Source: an uncultured Elusimicrobia bacterium (GTDB lineage: Bacteria > Elusimicrobiota > Elusimicrobia > Elusimicrobiales > UBA9959). From it: a DNA stretch of 64,000 nt. The stretch spans positions 1-64,000 of the forward strand of contig CAIPTO010000082.1 in NCBI GenBank assembly GCA_903867985.1. Reading direction: 5' to 3'. The position numbers and the translations under genes were made by a program. Shown in pieces: positions 10,306 through 20,774 of this stretch; position 1 is the first letter of the stretch; each line of letters starts with the position of its first letter. The notes below the pieces were generated by a model. That model did not search any database, had not been told where the DNA came from, and saw only the letters and a list, made by a program, of their open reading frames with translations.

Positions 10306-11043
10306 ATGGATTTAAGTACTATTTTCGGAGTATTCGCTTTCGCGCTGCTTATTTTCGTGGGTATAATCACCCACCAGCTTACAGATTCGCTGGTGAATCT
10401 GCACGGCGTTTTCGTCGTGCTCGGCGGCTGTTTTGTGGCTATGCTGCTTAACACTCCGCTTAAACACCTGGTCAAAGCGTTTGTGGGACTGAAATCGCTT
10501 ATGCTGGATGATAATAGCGATGTTCAAAAGATCATCCCCGTTATGACCAGTCTGGCGGAGCAGTGCCGCATGAGGGGGCTGTCCGCTCTTAAGGACGCTG
10601 ATCCTGCCATTGCAAAAGGCTTTCTGAGCCGAGTCTCGCTGGCCGCGCTGGAGTACAACGACTTTAATTTCGTAAAGCAGGTAATTGAACAGGAAATTAA
10701 CCAGGGGGCCGATGAGACCAATGAAGTTGCGAATGTCTACCGGACAATGAGTCTTCTTATGCCCATGTTCGGCCTGCTTGGTACGCTGATCGGTATCATA
10801 GGCGTGCTGCGCGATCTCGCCAACCCGGAAAACGTCGGTCCGGCAATGGGCGTAGCCATAACTTCGGCTTTTTACGGCATCTTCCTGGCTAATATGGTTT
10901 GCGTTCCTATAGCCGGCAAGATCCGCTCCAGGATCTGGCTGGACGTTAAAATGAAGTCCATGATCCTGGACGGCGTTCTGGAAATAATGAAAGGCAGCAT
11001 TCCTATAGTTGTGGAGCGGAGGCTGCAGGCTTATCTGGGTTAG
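10306..11043 (+). CDS. MotA/TolQ-type proton channel, MotA-like
   Basis: MDLSTIFGVFAFALLIFVGI...LPMFGLLGTLIGIIGVLRDLANPENVGPAMGVAITSAFYGIFLANMVCVPIAGKI. Confidence 0.88.
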   Translation: MDLSTIFGVFAFALLIFVGIITHQLTDSLVNLHGVFVVLGGCFVAMLLNTPLKHLVKAFVGLKSLMLDDNSDVQKIIPVMTSLAEQCRMRGLSALKDADPAIAKGFLSRVSLAALEYNDFNFVKQVIEQEINQGADETNEVANVYRTMSLLMPMFGLLGTLIGIIGVLRDLANPENVGPAMGVAITSAFYGIFLANMVCVPIAGKIRSRIWLDVKMKSMILDGVLEIMKGSIPIVVERRLQAYLG

Positions 11044-11118
11044 CCCGGTCTTTTCGGTCGCCGCGACATCTGTTTTGAGCGTGCGTTAAAGAAGCACCTA
11101 AGGTTTCGGGGAATATTT

Positions 11119-12471
11119 ATGGAAAAGAAAAACTCGCTTTTCGCCGGATTGAATTCAGCCCCGGCCTCCCCGTTCTCTCCGGCGGCCGCGCCCAAACCGG
11201 CTGCTTCTGATCAGGATATTACGGCTCTTAAGCAGAAGATGGAGGCGCTGGAGGGGAGTATCGCCGCCGTGCTTGAGAAAAAAATAGGAGAGGCTTTAAA
11301 AGGCTCCGTTTCGGCCGCGCCCAGGCCTCCTGACATGAGCGCTCAATTTTTGCTGGCCAGAATAGGCGAGCTGGATAAACGGCTGGAAGAATTTACCCGC
11401 AGCGCCACAGTGTCTTCTACACAGATGAAAAATATTGAGGAGTCCAAGATCAGCGCCCGCCGCGAGATAGAGGATCTGCTTAAAGTTGTGCGCGAGCAGC
11501 AGAAGTATTCCGAGCTCGACCGCCAGATGCACGATCAGCTTGAGAAATCCTGGCGCCGGGTGGAAGAGCTGGAAAAAAAGCTGATGGATTTTTACGGCTC
11601 GATCCTGGCCGGCCAGCAGAAGAAAGAAGATATAGACGGCATGCTTTCCAGAGACCTCGGCGGCAGGATAGAGGCGCTGGCCGCAAGGCTTGAACTGCAC
11701 ACGCAGGCTGTGGAGACTAAACTTCTGGCTCAGAGCGCTTCCCTTGCGGCGGTGGCTGATATAAAAAAAGAAGTTATGGCAGAACTCGGCAGGACCCGCG
11801 AGGAAACCATAGCTCTCGGAAAGGAGCAGGCCGCGGCTTTGCGGACCATGTTTGAGGAACTTATGCCGGGCTCGGTTACCGCCGAACTTGAGCGGAGCCG
11901 CCGGGACGCGGCCGAAGAAATAGGGCTTTTTAAGAAAGAGTTCTCCGGATATATGGCTGACATGCGGGTAATGCTTGATAATTTTAACCGCGCGGCGCGT
12001 GAGAACCTGGTCAGAGCTGAGGGGGTGCAGGAATCCGTCGCCAAAAATACGGCAGACACCGCCGCCCTTCTCAAGGGTAATTTTGAAAAGATAAGCGAAA
12101 CTCTGGACCGCGAAGGCGGCAAATTCCTGTCTGAACTTGAGCAGCGCAACAGGCGGCACTTTGAAGCCCTGAACACGAAATACGCGGATGCTCTTTCGAA
12201 CGCGTCCGTGCTGGATTTTATCGGCGCGTCGGCGGACGCTTCACTAAAAAAGATGGCGGCTCTGGAAGAGACGCTTTCCGGCCTGATAAATCAGGTAGAT
12301 AAAGACAGACTCAGCGCGGCGCTGGGAGTTTCCGGCATGCTTATCCGTAAAAATTTTGAGGCCATGGAAGCGCTGCTGGCCGGGATCAGGCAGGACGCGT
12401 CCGGGCTTGAACGGATTAAAAATGAGACTGGCGAAAAATTAAAAGGCGTTTTCAGAGAAGGCGGCAAATAA
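11119..12471 (+). CDS. Coiled-coil protein of unknown function
   Basis: Long heptad-rich ORF between the motA-like and motB-like genes. Confidence 0.7.
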   Translation: MEKKNSLFAGLNSAPASPFSPAAAPKPAASDQDITALKQKMEALEGSIAAVLEKKIGEALKGSVSAAPRPPDMSAQFLLARIGELDKRLEEFTRSATVSSTQMKNIEESKISARREIEDLLKVVREQQKYSELDRQMHDQLEKSWRRVEELEKKLMDFYGSILAGQQKKEDIDGMLSRDLGGRIEALAARLELHTQAVETKLLAQSASLAAVADIKKEVMAELGRTREETIALGKEQAAALRTMFEELMPGSVTAELERSRRDAAEEIGLFKKEFSGYMADMRVMLDNFNRAARENLVRAEGVQESVAKNTADTAALLKGNFEKISETLDREGGKFLSELEQRNRRHFEALNTKYADALSNASVLDFIGASADASLKKMAALEETLSGLINQVDKDRLSAALGVSGMLIRKNFEAMEALLAGIRQDASGLERIKNETGEKLKGVFREGGK

Positions 12472-12475
12472 CGCT

Positions 12476-13165
12476 ATGATACACCGAAACCGGAGGGAAG
12501 AACTGGAAAATCAGCTGAACAAGGGCGCTCTTTGGGCCGTCACCTACGGCGACCTTATGAGCTACCTGATGATATTCTTTCTGGTTCTCTTCTCTTTCTC
12601 CATAGCGAAGACTGACAAGGCCAAGACCCGTAAATACGAAGAGTCGCTTGTAAACATCCAGAAAGCTTTCGGCGGTAAGTTAGACAAAAAACAGGTTGAG
12701 CGCGCCAAAGCCCAGGATCAGGAAGATAAAGTGGCCGACAAGCTCAAGGAGAGCATGGCGAACAATCAGATGTCCAACCTGGTCCAGATAGATTCTAACG
12801 AACACAGGGTGAGGCTGGTTCTGACCGAAGCGGTACTTTTTGATTCCGGCAAGGCGGACCTGAGGGGGCGGGCTAAAGACGTTCTTAAATCCATAGCCGA
12901 GGAGCTAAAGAAGCTGCCCAACGAAGTGCAGGTCGAGGGTCATACCGACAACGTGCCGATACGTGCCGGGCGGTACGCCACCAACTGGGAACTGTCTATG
13001 GCCCGGGCCTACAGCGTTATACAATTTTTGGAATCGACAGGCATGGATCCCAAGAAACTGGCCGGAATCGGCTATGGGGAGAACCGGGCGGTGGCGGAAA
13101 ATACCACTATAGAGGGACGAGCCAAGAACCGCCGCATAGAGATCTCGCTGCTGAAGACCGATTAA
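12476..13165 (+). CDS. MotB-like OmpA-domain protein
   Basis: WAVTYGDLMSYLMIFFLVLFSFS plug/TM plus OmpA domain VEGHTDNVPIRAGRYATNWELSMARA...NRRIEI. Confidence 0.9.
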   Translation: MIHRNRREELENQLNKGALWAVTYGDLMSYLMIFFLVLFSFSIAKTDKAKTRKYEESLVNIQKAFGGKLDKKQVERAKAQDQEDKVADKLKESMANNQMSNLVQIDSNEHRVRLVLTEAVLFDSGKADLRGRAKDVLKSIAEELKKLPNEVQVEGHTDNVPIRAGRYATNWELSMARAYSVIQFLESTGMDPKKLAGIGYGENRAVAENTTIEGRAKNRRIEISLLKTD

Positions 13166-13313
13166 GATTCCCTGAGTCAAAATAACTTTTTAAGTCAACC
13201 CCGAAAAGTCAGGTTCCTTTTTGATGTTTTTGTGCCCCAAACATCAAAGGGAGCCCGTTATATTTTGTATAATTACTCTGATTTATACGTCACGATACGA
13301 GGATACTACACAG

Positions 13314-16175
13314 ATGACCACTGAAAACATGGACTACTCCAAAACGGTTTTTCTGCCTAAGACGGCTTTCTCCATGAAAGCCGACTTGCCAAAAAAAGAG
13401 CCCGGCCTGCTGGAGTTCTGGAATAAAATAAACCTTTACGCCAAAATGCTGGAAAAACGCAAAGACGCCAAGCCTTATATCCTGCACGACGGGCCGCCGT
13501 ACGCCAACGGCCACATTCATATCGGCCACGCCCTGAATAAACTCCTAAAGGACATGACGGTAAAGTCCCGCTGCCTCACCGGTCATTATACACCCTATGT
13601 TCCCGGCTGGGACTGTCACGGCCTTCCCATAGAGCAGGCCCTGCTCAAAGAACTGAAGATGGGCAAAAGGCATATTGACGACGTAGCCGCTTTCAGGAAA
13701 AAGGCCAGGGAATTCGCCGGGAAATTTATAGACATACAGCGCGAAGAATTTAAGCGCCTGGGGATCATGGCCGATTGGGCTAATCCGTATATCACCATGT
13801 CCAACGACTACGAGGGCACGGTCATAAAAGCTTTCCGTGAACTGCTGGAAAAAGGCCATATTCACCGGGACAAGAAGACTATTTACTGGTGCATCTCCTG
13901 CGAGACCGCCCTGGCCGACGCAGAGGTTGAATACAAGGACAAGACGTCGCCGTCCGTCTATGTTAAATTCCCGCTCCGGGACCCTTCAATATCTCTTTTC
14001 GGCGCCGCAGTCGAAGGGAGAAAGGTTTCTATCGTTATCTGGACCACCACGCCCTGGACCCTGCCGTCCAATATGGCGGCCGCCGTCTCGAAAGAAGAAA
14101 CCTACCGTCTGCTGAACATAGATGGGGAATATCTGGTAGTGGCCGATAAACTGGCGGATTCTTTCCTTGCCGAAACCGGCGTTAATGCTTCTAAGGGCGC
14201 GCAGATCCCGGGCGAAAAATTGGTGGGCCTGAAATACGACCATTGCCTTGCGCCGCATATGCCTGAAAGCCGCCGCTTTCCAAGGGTCATAATCTCCACT
14301 GATTTCGTGGATATGTCCACCGGCACGGGCATCGTGCATATAGCGCCCGGACACGGAGAAGAAGACTTTCACGCCGGCAAGAAATGGGGGCTTGAAGTGT
14401 TCTGTCCGGTAAACGAGGAAGGCCGCTTCACCGCTGACGCCGGCATATTTGAGGGGCTGAAAGTTTTTGAGGCAAATGAAAAAGTGCTTGAAACTTTGAA
14501 AGGAGACGGATTGCTGCTCGGCTCCAAGGTCATATCTCACAGCTATCCGCACTGCTGGCGCTGCAAACAGCCTGTCATCTTTCGCGCCACTGAGCAATGG
14601 TTTCTCAAGGTGGACCTGAAAGACCTGCGCGGAGCGCTGCTTAAGGAAGCCGACAAGGTAGAGTGGATCCCCAAAGCCGGCCACGAGCGTATGGTTTCAA
14701 TGCTCAAACAGCGGCCAGACTGGTGCCTTTCCCGCCAGAGATACTGGGGGACTCCGATCATGGCTCTGTACTGCGAGGACTGCGGCAAGCCTCAGACAGA
14801 CAGCGGCCTGCTGAAAGGCTTTGAGGAAAGAGTGTTCAGCGAAGGCAGCGATTTTTGGTTCTCCGAAGATGTTAAAAGCTTGCTCCCCACGGGGTATAAA
14901 TGCGCCTGCGGCGGAACCGCGTTCCGCAAAGAAAAAGACATCATGGACGTATGGCTGGATTCGGGCGTTTCCTGGTACGCGGTCTTAAAAGACAAAAAAA
15001 GGTTCCCGGTGACCGGTAGCCAATCCGCCCTGTCACCTATGACCGCTGGTTCCGCCTACCCCGCCGACATGTACCTGGAAGGTTCCGACCAGCACCGCGG
15101 CTGGTTCCAGACCTCGCTTATTCCGTCGGTGGCGCTCAACGGCCATCCGCCCTATAAGACAGTGCTTACCCACGGCTTCGTCCTGGACGACCACGGCCGG
15201 GCCATGCATAAATCCATGGGCAATGTCGTAGCTCCCCAGGAAGTAATAACCAAGTACGGCGCCGAAGTGCTGCGCCTCTGGGTGGCTCTGAGCGACTATT
15301 CAGAGGATATCCGCATTTCAGACAAGCTTCTCAGCGGCCCCATAGACACCTACCGCAAGATCCGCAACACTATGCGCTACCTGCTCGGGAATTTGAGCGA
15401 CTTTAAACCCGAAAACAGGCTTGAGGAAGCCCGCCTTCTGGAGATAGACCGCTATATACTTATGCGCCTGGCTGAAGTCACAGCTAAGGTGCGCGGACAT
15501 TATGAAGCATTCGAGTTCCGTCAGGCCATACGCGCCGTCACGGATTTCTGCATATTGGACCTTTCGGCTTTTTATCTGGACGCTATTAAGGACCGGCTAT
15601 ACACTTATAGCGCGGATTCCGTGGAGCGCCGCTCAGCCCAGACCGCGCTTTACGACATACTGACCGCCGTTCTTAAGATGATCAGCCCTGTGCTGTCGTT
15701 CACGGCCGAGGAAGGTTGGCAGACGCTTAAGGCCGAGATAGCGCCGGGGCTTGAAGAGAGCGTTTTCCTGACCGACTACCCCCGATTTGCGGACTCACGG
15801 CTGAATAAAGAGCTTGGAGAAAAATGGGCGCGCATGATGGGGCTGCGCGAAACAGTTACTAAGGCCATAGAGGAGCGCCGCCGCGAAACCGTCGTCGGCT
15901 CTTCGCTGGAGGCCAAAGTCACTTTCCGTACCTCCGGCGCGGATATGAATAAATTCCTTTCCGATACGCTGTCTTTCTGGCCTCAGATACTTATCGTTTC
16001 ATCCTGCGCGCTTGAGTTTGACCCCGCGGCCGGGGAGTTTGAGGTCCGGGTGGAGCATGCGGACGGAGACAAGTGCCCGCGCTGCTGGCAATGGAAGAAG
16101 GATATAGGGGCGGATGCCGCGCGCGCCGGGGTCTGCGGCCGCTGCGCCGAAGCCCTGAATAAAATAAAGGCCTGA
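13314..16175 (+). CDS. ileS: Isoleucyl-tRNA synthetase
   Basis: DGPPYANGHIHIGHALNKLLKD, GWDCHGLPIE, KSMGN, C-terminal Zn motif CPRCWQW...CGRC; start ATG 13314. Confidence 0.97.
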   Translation: MTTENMDYSKTVFLPKTAFSMKADLPKKEPGLLEFWNKINLYAKMLEKRKDAKPYILHDGPPYANGHIHIGHALNKLLKDMTVKSRCLTGHYTPYVPGWDCHGLPIEQALLKELKMGKRHIDDVAAFRKKAREFAGKFIDIQREEFKRLGIMADWANPYITMSNDYEGTVIKAFRELLEKGHIHRDKKTIYWCISCETALADAEVEYKDKTSPSVYVKFPLRDPSISLFGAAVEGRKVSIVIWTTTPWTLPSNMAAAVSKEETYRLLNIDGEYLVVADKLADSFLAETGVNASKGAQIPGEKLVGLKYDHCLAPHMPESRRFPRVIISTDFVDMSTGTGIVHIAPGHGEEDFHAGKKWGLEVFCPVNEEGRFTADAGIFEGLKVFEANEKVLETLKGDGLLLGSKVISHSYPHCWRCKQPVIFRATEQWFLKVDLKDLRGALLKEADKVEWIPKAGHERMVSMLKQRPDWCLSRQRYWGTPIMALYCEDCGKPQTDSGLLKGFEERVFSEGSDFWFSEDVKSLLPTGYKCACGGTAFRKEKDIMDVWLDSGVSWYAVLKDKKRFPVTGSQSALSPMTAGSAYPADMYLEGSDQHRGWFQTSLIPSVALNGHPPYKTVLTHGFVLDDHGRAMHKSMGNVVAPQEVITKYGAEVLRLWVALSDYSEDIRISDKLLSGPIDTYRKIRNTMRYLLGNLSDFKPENRLEEARLLEIDRYILMRLAEVTAKVRGHYEAFEFRQAIRAVTDFCILDLSAFYLDAIKDRLYTYSADSVERRSAQTALYDILTAVLKMISPVLSFTAEEGWQTLKAEIAPGLEESVFLTDYPRFADSRLNKELGEKWARMMGLRETVTKAIEERRRETVVGSSLEAKVTFRTSGADMNKFLSDTLSFWPQILIVSSCALEFDPAAGEFEVRVEHADGDKCPRCWQWKKDIGADAARAGVCGRCAEALNKIKA

Positions 16176-16191
16176 ACCGGGACACTGGACT

Positions 16192-16671
16192 ATGGGTCTA
16201 TTTGTAAACGCCTGTGAGAAAATTAAGACCCCCGGTTTACTTCTCCGGGGCTTTGAACCGGCATTGGTGCTGGCGATTTTTTCCCTGGACCGCTTCACTA
16301 AGGCCCTCGCTATTAAACATCTGTACCTCAAATCTGAGGTGATCCTGCCTTTTTTAAGGTTTACGTACGTTGAAAATACCGGCGTGGCTTTCGGTATGTT
16401 CAGAGATAGCAATAATTTCTTTATCGCTTTTTCCGTCGTTCTTATCGCCGCGCTGCTGGTTTTCAGGATGAAATGTTCCGTGCGCGGCCTGGCCGCCACC
16501 GCGGGCTTTGCGCTGGTTTTGGGAGGGGCTTTGGGCAACCTCTACGACAGAATATTTTACGGGTTTGTGGCGGATTTTTTCGATTTTTCTTTTTTCCCTG
16601 CGGTTTTCAACGTCGCCGACAGTGCGATAACGGTCGGAGCCTTTTTTCTGATATTAGGCCTCAGGGAATGA
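16192..16671 (+). CDS. lspA: Signal peptidase II (prolipoprotein)
   Basis: DRFTKALAI, YVENTGVAFGMF, GALGNLYDRIFYGFVADFFDF, FNVADSAITVG. Confidence 0.95.
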   Translation: MGLFVNACEKIKTPGLLLRGFEPALVLAIFSLDRFTKALAIKHLYLKSEVILPFLRFTYVENTGVAFGMFRDSNNFFIAFSVVLIAALLVFRMKCSVRGLAATAGFALVLGGALGNLYDRIFYGFVADFFDFSFFPAVFNVADSAITVGAFFLILGLRE

Positions 16672-16724
16672 TTTCAAGGAGTTAGCGGAGTTACTGTCTT
16701 GCTGCCGCGCTGTCTGTAATTTTT

Positions 16725-17696
16725 ATGAAAAAATATCTCGCTATTCTAACCCTGCTGGTTTTTACGGCCGCCTGCAACAGGTCGCCTGAATATTATTTTG
16801 AGCAGGGGAACCGTCTGGCTTTGTCCGGCCGGAGTATGGAGTCCGTTGAGATGTATAACAAGGCCCTGTTGCTGAAGAAGAAGTACCCTGAAGCTCTTAC
16901 TTCCCGGGCTCTGGTTTATGAAAAGCTCGGTGACAGGCAGAAGGCCGCGTACGACTATCAGAAGGCCATAGATATGGACCCGTCATACGGCCCGGCCTAC
17001 AATAATCTGGCCGCGCTTTACCTGGACTCCGGAGAATACGCCGCGGCGGTCAGCCGTCTTTCCTCAGCTTTGGAGTTGGACCCCTCTTATGCGTACGCTT
17101 ATCTCAACCGGGGTATAGCCCGCTATAAACTTTCCGACTATCCCGGCTCCATGGCCGACCTGAACAGGGCGATAGAACTGGATCCCAAACTTGAATTGGC
17201 GCGATATCAGCGCGCCCTTGCCGCGGTCAAGCTGGGCGACTCTGTAACGGCGCTAGGGGATTTGAATTTACTGCTGAGCGCCAATCCCGGCTCCGCCCCG
17301 GTGTGGTTTGCGCGCGGCCGCCTTAAGTATAACGCAAAAGATTATCCCGGCGCGATCGAAGATCTTAAAAAAGCCGTGGAGCTCAAACCCGGCGCCGGGG
17401 CTTATCTTTACTGGCGCACCCTTGCGGTTTTAAAGACCGGCCGATACGACGACGCGCTGAAAGACCTGAACCTCATACTGCAGGCCGCTCCTGCTTACGC
17501 GCGCGCCTGGCTTCTCAAAGGCGACGTTCATGCGCTTATGCGAAATTTGCCTGCGGCCCGTGAAAGCTATTCAAGAGCGCTGGCGCTGGACCCAGCCAAC
17601 ACCGGGCTTTACATGGTCAGAATGTCCGCCCTTGACCGTCCTGTTCCGGCTACGGTAATGAAGCCCGCGAAGAAGGGGCGAAAAAAGACTAAATAA
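16725..17696 (+). CDS. TPR-repeat lipoprotein
   Basis: Lipobox-like VFTAACN; multiple tetratricopeptide repeats. Confidence 0.85.
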   Translation: MKKYLAILTLLVFTAACNRSPEYYFEQGNRLALSGRSMESVEMYNKALLLKKKYPEALTSRALVYEKLGDRQKAAYDYQKAIDMDPSYGPAYNNLAALYLDSGEYAAAVSRLSSALELDPSYAYAYLNRGIARYKLSDYPGSMADLNRAIELDPKLELARYQRALAAVKLGDSVTALGDLNLLLSANPGSAPVWFARGRLKYNAKDYPGAIEDLKKAVELKPGAGAYLYWRTLAVLKTGRYDDALKDLNLILQAAPAYARAWLLKGDVHALMRNLPAARESYSRALALDPANTGLYMVRMSALDRPVPATVMKPAKKGRKKTK

Positions 17697-17751
17697 AAGG
17701 CAGTTTAGGTGCGAAGTGAAGTAATTTTCCTTTGTTCAAGAGAGACCGCTT

Positions 17752-19911
17752 ATGGCTGAAAAAAAAGAAATTTCCGGTTGGCGTAAAAGATTTCTCGCTA
17801 ACAGGATGAGTTTTGAAAGCATCATGTTTGAAAAAGAGCTGGTCGTGCAGGATCGCGAAAGCCTTGGCAAGGGCCTGGCCGGCGCGCTCGCCATAGGGAT
17901 ATTCGCGTCGCTGCTTACCGCCCAGTGGGTGTTGAGGCAGGGATATTTGTTTACCGCCGCAGACTCCGCCGGCTTCCAGATGGCGTTCTCCTGTCTGGAT
18001 CATTTCAAGTCCGGCGGCGTGTGGAATCTTTTTAAGCCGCTTTCAAACGGTTTCGGCGCGCCGGTGATACCGCCGCTTTACTATCTCACCTATGTGCCGG
18101 TCCTGAAATTCATCACCGGCAACCTGAATTGGGCGATGGTCCTGGTGAACACATTCTATCTGACCGGGTTGGCCCTGGCTCTCTTCATCGCCATAAAAAA
18201 GAACCGGAATAATAAATCCGGCTGGCTCGGCGTTTCTGTCGCCATGGCCATGCCTTTCGTCCTGGAAACAGCAAGGCATCCCGATTACAGACTGGCCTCC
18301 ATGGCGCTGGCCGCGGCGGCTTACGCGGCTTTCATAAATTCAGAAGAATTCGAATATCCGTCCTGGAATTTGTGGTGCGGCGTTTTCTTCGGTCTCGGGT
18401 TTTTCTCCGACACCATGTTCTGGGTCTATATGCTCCCGCTTGTGCCTTTCATTATAAGCGGCCTTACCAATCAATTGTCCGGCGGTTCCATACTTAAGGG
18501 TCTGTTGCCGGGCGCAGTTCTGGCCCTGCCCTGGTACGCTTTCGCCTCCGTCTCCTGGGCGGTGCAGTATTTTTCCGGCTCCGCCGCGACGGACGCCTTA
18601 AGGCCGGGGCTGTGGCTCTGTCTGGCCGGCCTTTCCGGGGTCGCCGGTTTCCCGCTTTTCCTGCTGGGGGGAGCGGCGCTTACCTGGATGTATTTTTCCG
18701 TTTTTATGCCATACGCTTCCAGGAAAATAGTTGCCGCCTGGTTCTGGGTTCCTTTAGTGGTAGTTTATTTTCTGTTCAAAGGCCGGCCTGAATATATGTA
18801 CCCCGCGCTTTTGCCCATGGCCGTGGCGGTGGCGGTGATGACGCCTGGCCGGGCGCGCAAATACCTGATGGGTCTGGCCCTGTGTTTACTTGTGGTGAAC
18901 CAATCCGGGCTGGTGTCGCCTGTTTCGCTGTGGGGAGCGCGTTTAGCCGGCAGTCCGAAACCCTCTGGGGCGCAATACCGGATGCCGGAACTGATGGCCG
19001 AGCTTAAGTCAAGGGCGGCCGGGCCCCTGGCCGCTAAAGTTGCCCTGGTAGGTGAGGATGAAAACTTCAATCATACGAGCCTGAATTATCTTTCTGAGGA
19101 GATGGGACATGCCGCTATGAAGTTTGCCGTGCCGCAGCCCGGCACGCTCTCCCTGGCGGATTTCGTGGTCTATAAGACCGGCGCTTTCGGCGCTGTCAGA
19201 TCCGGAGATTGGGCCCCGCTGGCCGCGGAGATTTCCAGGCCCTGGTTCGCTAAGGCTTTTTCCCGCGCGGCCTCGTTTAATCTGGCGGATACTTCACAAC
19301 TTGTCCTTTACGCTAAAAACCCTGTATCCGGCCCCGCGTTCCCGGACGGGAAATATCCTTTTAAAAAAGTGAATCTGGGGGGGATCCTCATGGATGAGGG
19401 TACGCTCAGACTTTCCGGTTTTAATGCGGCCGGAGGCGTTTACGATACGGCCGTGCTTTTTTCTCCTTATGCGACGCTGGATGGCCTGGATATTTACGGC
19501 CTCAACATTGAGATATCCGGTTTTTCCTGCATCTCGCACACCGGCGCTGTCTCGGACATTCAGGCGACCGGAACCGGGATAGTACGGATCATTTCAGCAA
19601 AGATCAGCAACTACTCCCTGCAGCAGTATCTTGCCGGAAAATATCCGGGTCTGCAAAATATGGAGGTCAAGCTGGATAATACGGTGCAGATATCCGGAGA
19701 GCGTAACGGGGAAAAGGTGTATGGGGAACTTTCTCTGTCGGCGCGGCTGCCGGAAGTATATCTCCATCTGCAGAATTTAACTTACGCCGGGTATAACGTT
19801 CCCGATTTCCTGCTGGATATGTTTAAAATTAAATACGACCTGTCCGGGTTGCCATACGATATCCGGTTTAACCGCATAAAAGTTGCAGGCGAGATGCTGG
19901 AGATATCCTGA
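17752..19911 (+). CDS. Large multi-pass membrane protein (GT39/PMT-like N-terminus) with extracytoplasmic C-terminal domain
   Basis: ~10 hydrophobic segments; C-terminal ~200 aa beta-rich ISAKISNYSLQQYLAGKYPGLQNMEVKLDNTVQISGERNGEKVYGELSLSARL. Confidence 0.55.
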   Translation: MAEKKEISGWRKRFLANRMSFESIMFEKELVVQDRESLGKGLAGALAIGIFASLLTAQWVLRQGYLFTAADSAGFQMAFSCLDHFKSGGVWNLFKPLSNGFGAPVIPPLYYLTYVPVLKFITGNLNWAMVLVNTFYLTGLALALFIAIKKNRNNKSGWLGVSVAMAMPFVLETARHPDYRLASMALAAAAYAAFINSEEFEYPSWNLWCGVFFGLGFFSDTMFWVYMLPLVPFIISGLTNQLSGGSILKGLLPGAVLALPWYAFASVSWAVQYFSGSAATDALRPGLWLCLAGLSGVAGFPLFLLGGAALTWMYFSVFMPYASRKIVAAWFWVPLVVVYFLFKGRPEYMYPALLPMAVAVAVMTPGRARKYLMGLALCLLVVNQSGLVSPVSLWGARLAGSPKPSGAQYRMPELMAELKSRAAGPLAAKVALVGEDENFNHTSLNYLSEEMGHAAMKFAVPQPGTLSLADFVVYKTGAFGAVRSGDWAPLAAEISRPWFAKAFSRAASFNLADTSQLVLYAKNPVSGPAFPDGKYPFKKVNLGGILMDEGTLRLSGFNAAGGVYDTAVLFSPYATLDGLDIYGLNIEISGFSCISHTGAVSDIQATGTGIVRIISAKISNYSLQQYLAGKYPGLQNMEVKLDNTVQISGERNGEKVYGELSLSARLPEVYLHLQNLTYAGYNVPDFLLDMFKIKYDLSGLPYDIRFNRIKVAGEMLEIS

Positions 19912-19913
19912 AA

Positions 19914-20774
19914 ATGACAATCGTTCACCGCCGTCGCGTATTTAGCCCTTTATTCCTCTGCGTCTCCGTGTTTTTATCCCTGCTGTTGGGCGGCTGCGTA
20001 CCGCTGCCGGAGGGAGCTCTGGCTGGCATCTCCAAACCCGACATCCAGGCGACCGAACCGCCATATACCGGGCTCGCGCCGGGCTACAAGACCTATGAAA
20101 GCGCCCACTTCATGGTAAAAGCTTATACCAGTGAAACGGCTGTGTCCTACTCCGTTATCTGCGAGGAGGGGTACAACCGGGTGATGGGCGACGTGGGGCT
20201 CTACTCCTTCGCTCTGGCCAAGCCCTATAATATTGTCGTCTATAAAGACTCTGCTGAGTATATAAAAAAGACCGGTCAGCCAAGTTGGTCGGGCGGGATG
20301 TCGCAGGGCAACGCCATATTGGTTTACGAGTCCCAGGGGGCCGGCGCCATACTCGCGCACGAAATGACTCATCTCATTTTTAACGAGTTCATGGGGCTGG
20401 CCAACAGCGTGGATTTTAAATGGATCAACGAAGGCCTGGCTGTATACGAGGAGACCAGAGCCTCCGTTTCCTCCAAAGCCGCTTATAGCCAGCGGGTGAC
20501 TTCGCTGGTGGAGCCCAACCCCGTTCCTTTTTCGCAGATGATCAACCTGGCGCCGCAGGGTGAGCAGACCGCTGTTGTTGAGCGCTGGTACGCCCAGGTG
20601 GGCTCGGTGGTTTCTTTTATGATCAACGAAGGCGGTACGCTGGGTTTTTCCATATTTATTACTAAACTCAAATCCGGAGCCTCCGCTGACGCGGCTGTAG
20701 CTGAGGCGTTCCCGGGACTGTGGAAAAATATCGGCGATGTAGAGAAAGCGTGGCTGTTAAATATAAAACGCTAA
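19914..20774 (+). CDS. Peptidase MA-like metallopeptidase (lipoprotein)
   Basis: LLGGCV lipobox; ILAHEMTHLIFNEF ... KWINEGLAVYEE. Confidence 0.82.
   Translation: MTIVHRRRVFSPLFLCVSVFLSLLLGGCVPLPEGALAGISKPDIQATEPPYTGLAPGYKTYESAHFMVKAYTSETAVSYSVICEEGYNRVMGDVGLYSFALAKPYNIVVYKDSAEYIKKTGQPSWSGGMSQGNAILVYESQGAGAILAHEMTHLIFNEFMGLANSVDFKWINEGLAVYEETRASVSSKAAYSQRVTSLVEPNPVPFSQMINLAPQGEQTAVVERWYAQVGSVVSFMINEGGTLGFSIFITKLKSGASADAAVAEAFPGLWKNIGDVEKAWLLNIKR

Noticed and set aside
10306-13165. Flagellar operon
   Set aside because: No other flagellar structural, export or chemotaxis genes are present in the window; only stator-like genes.
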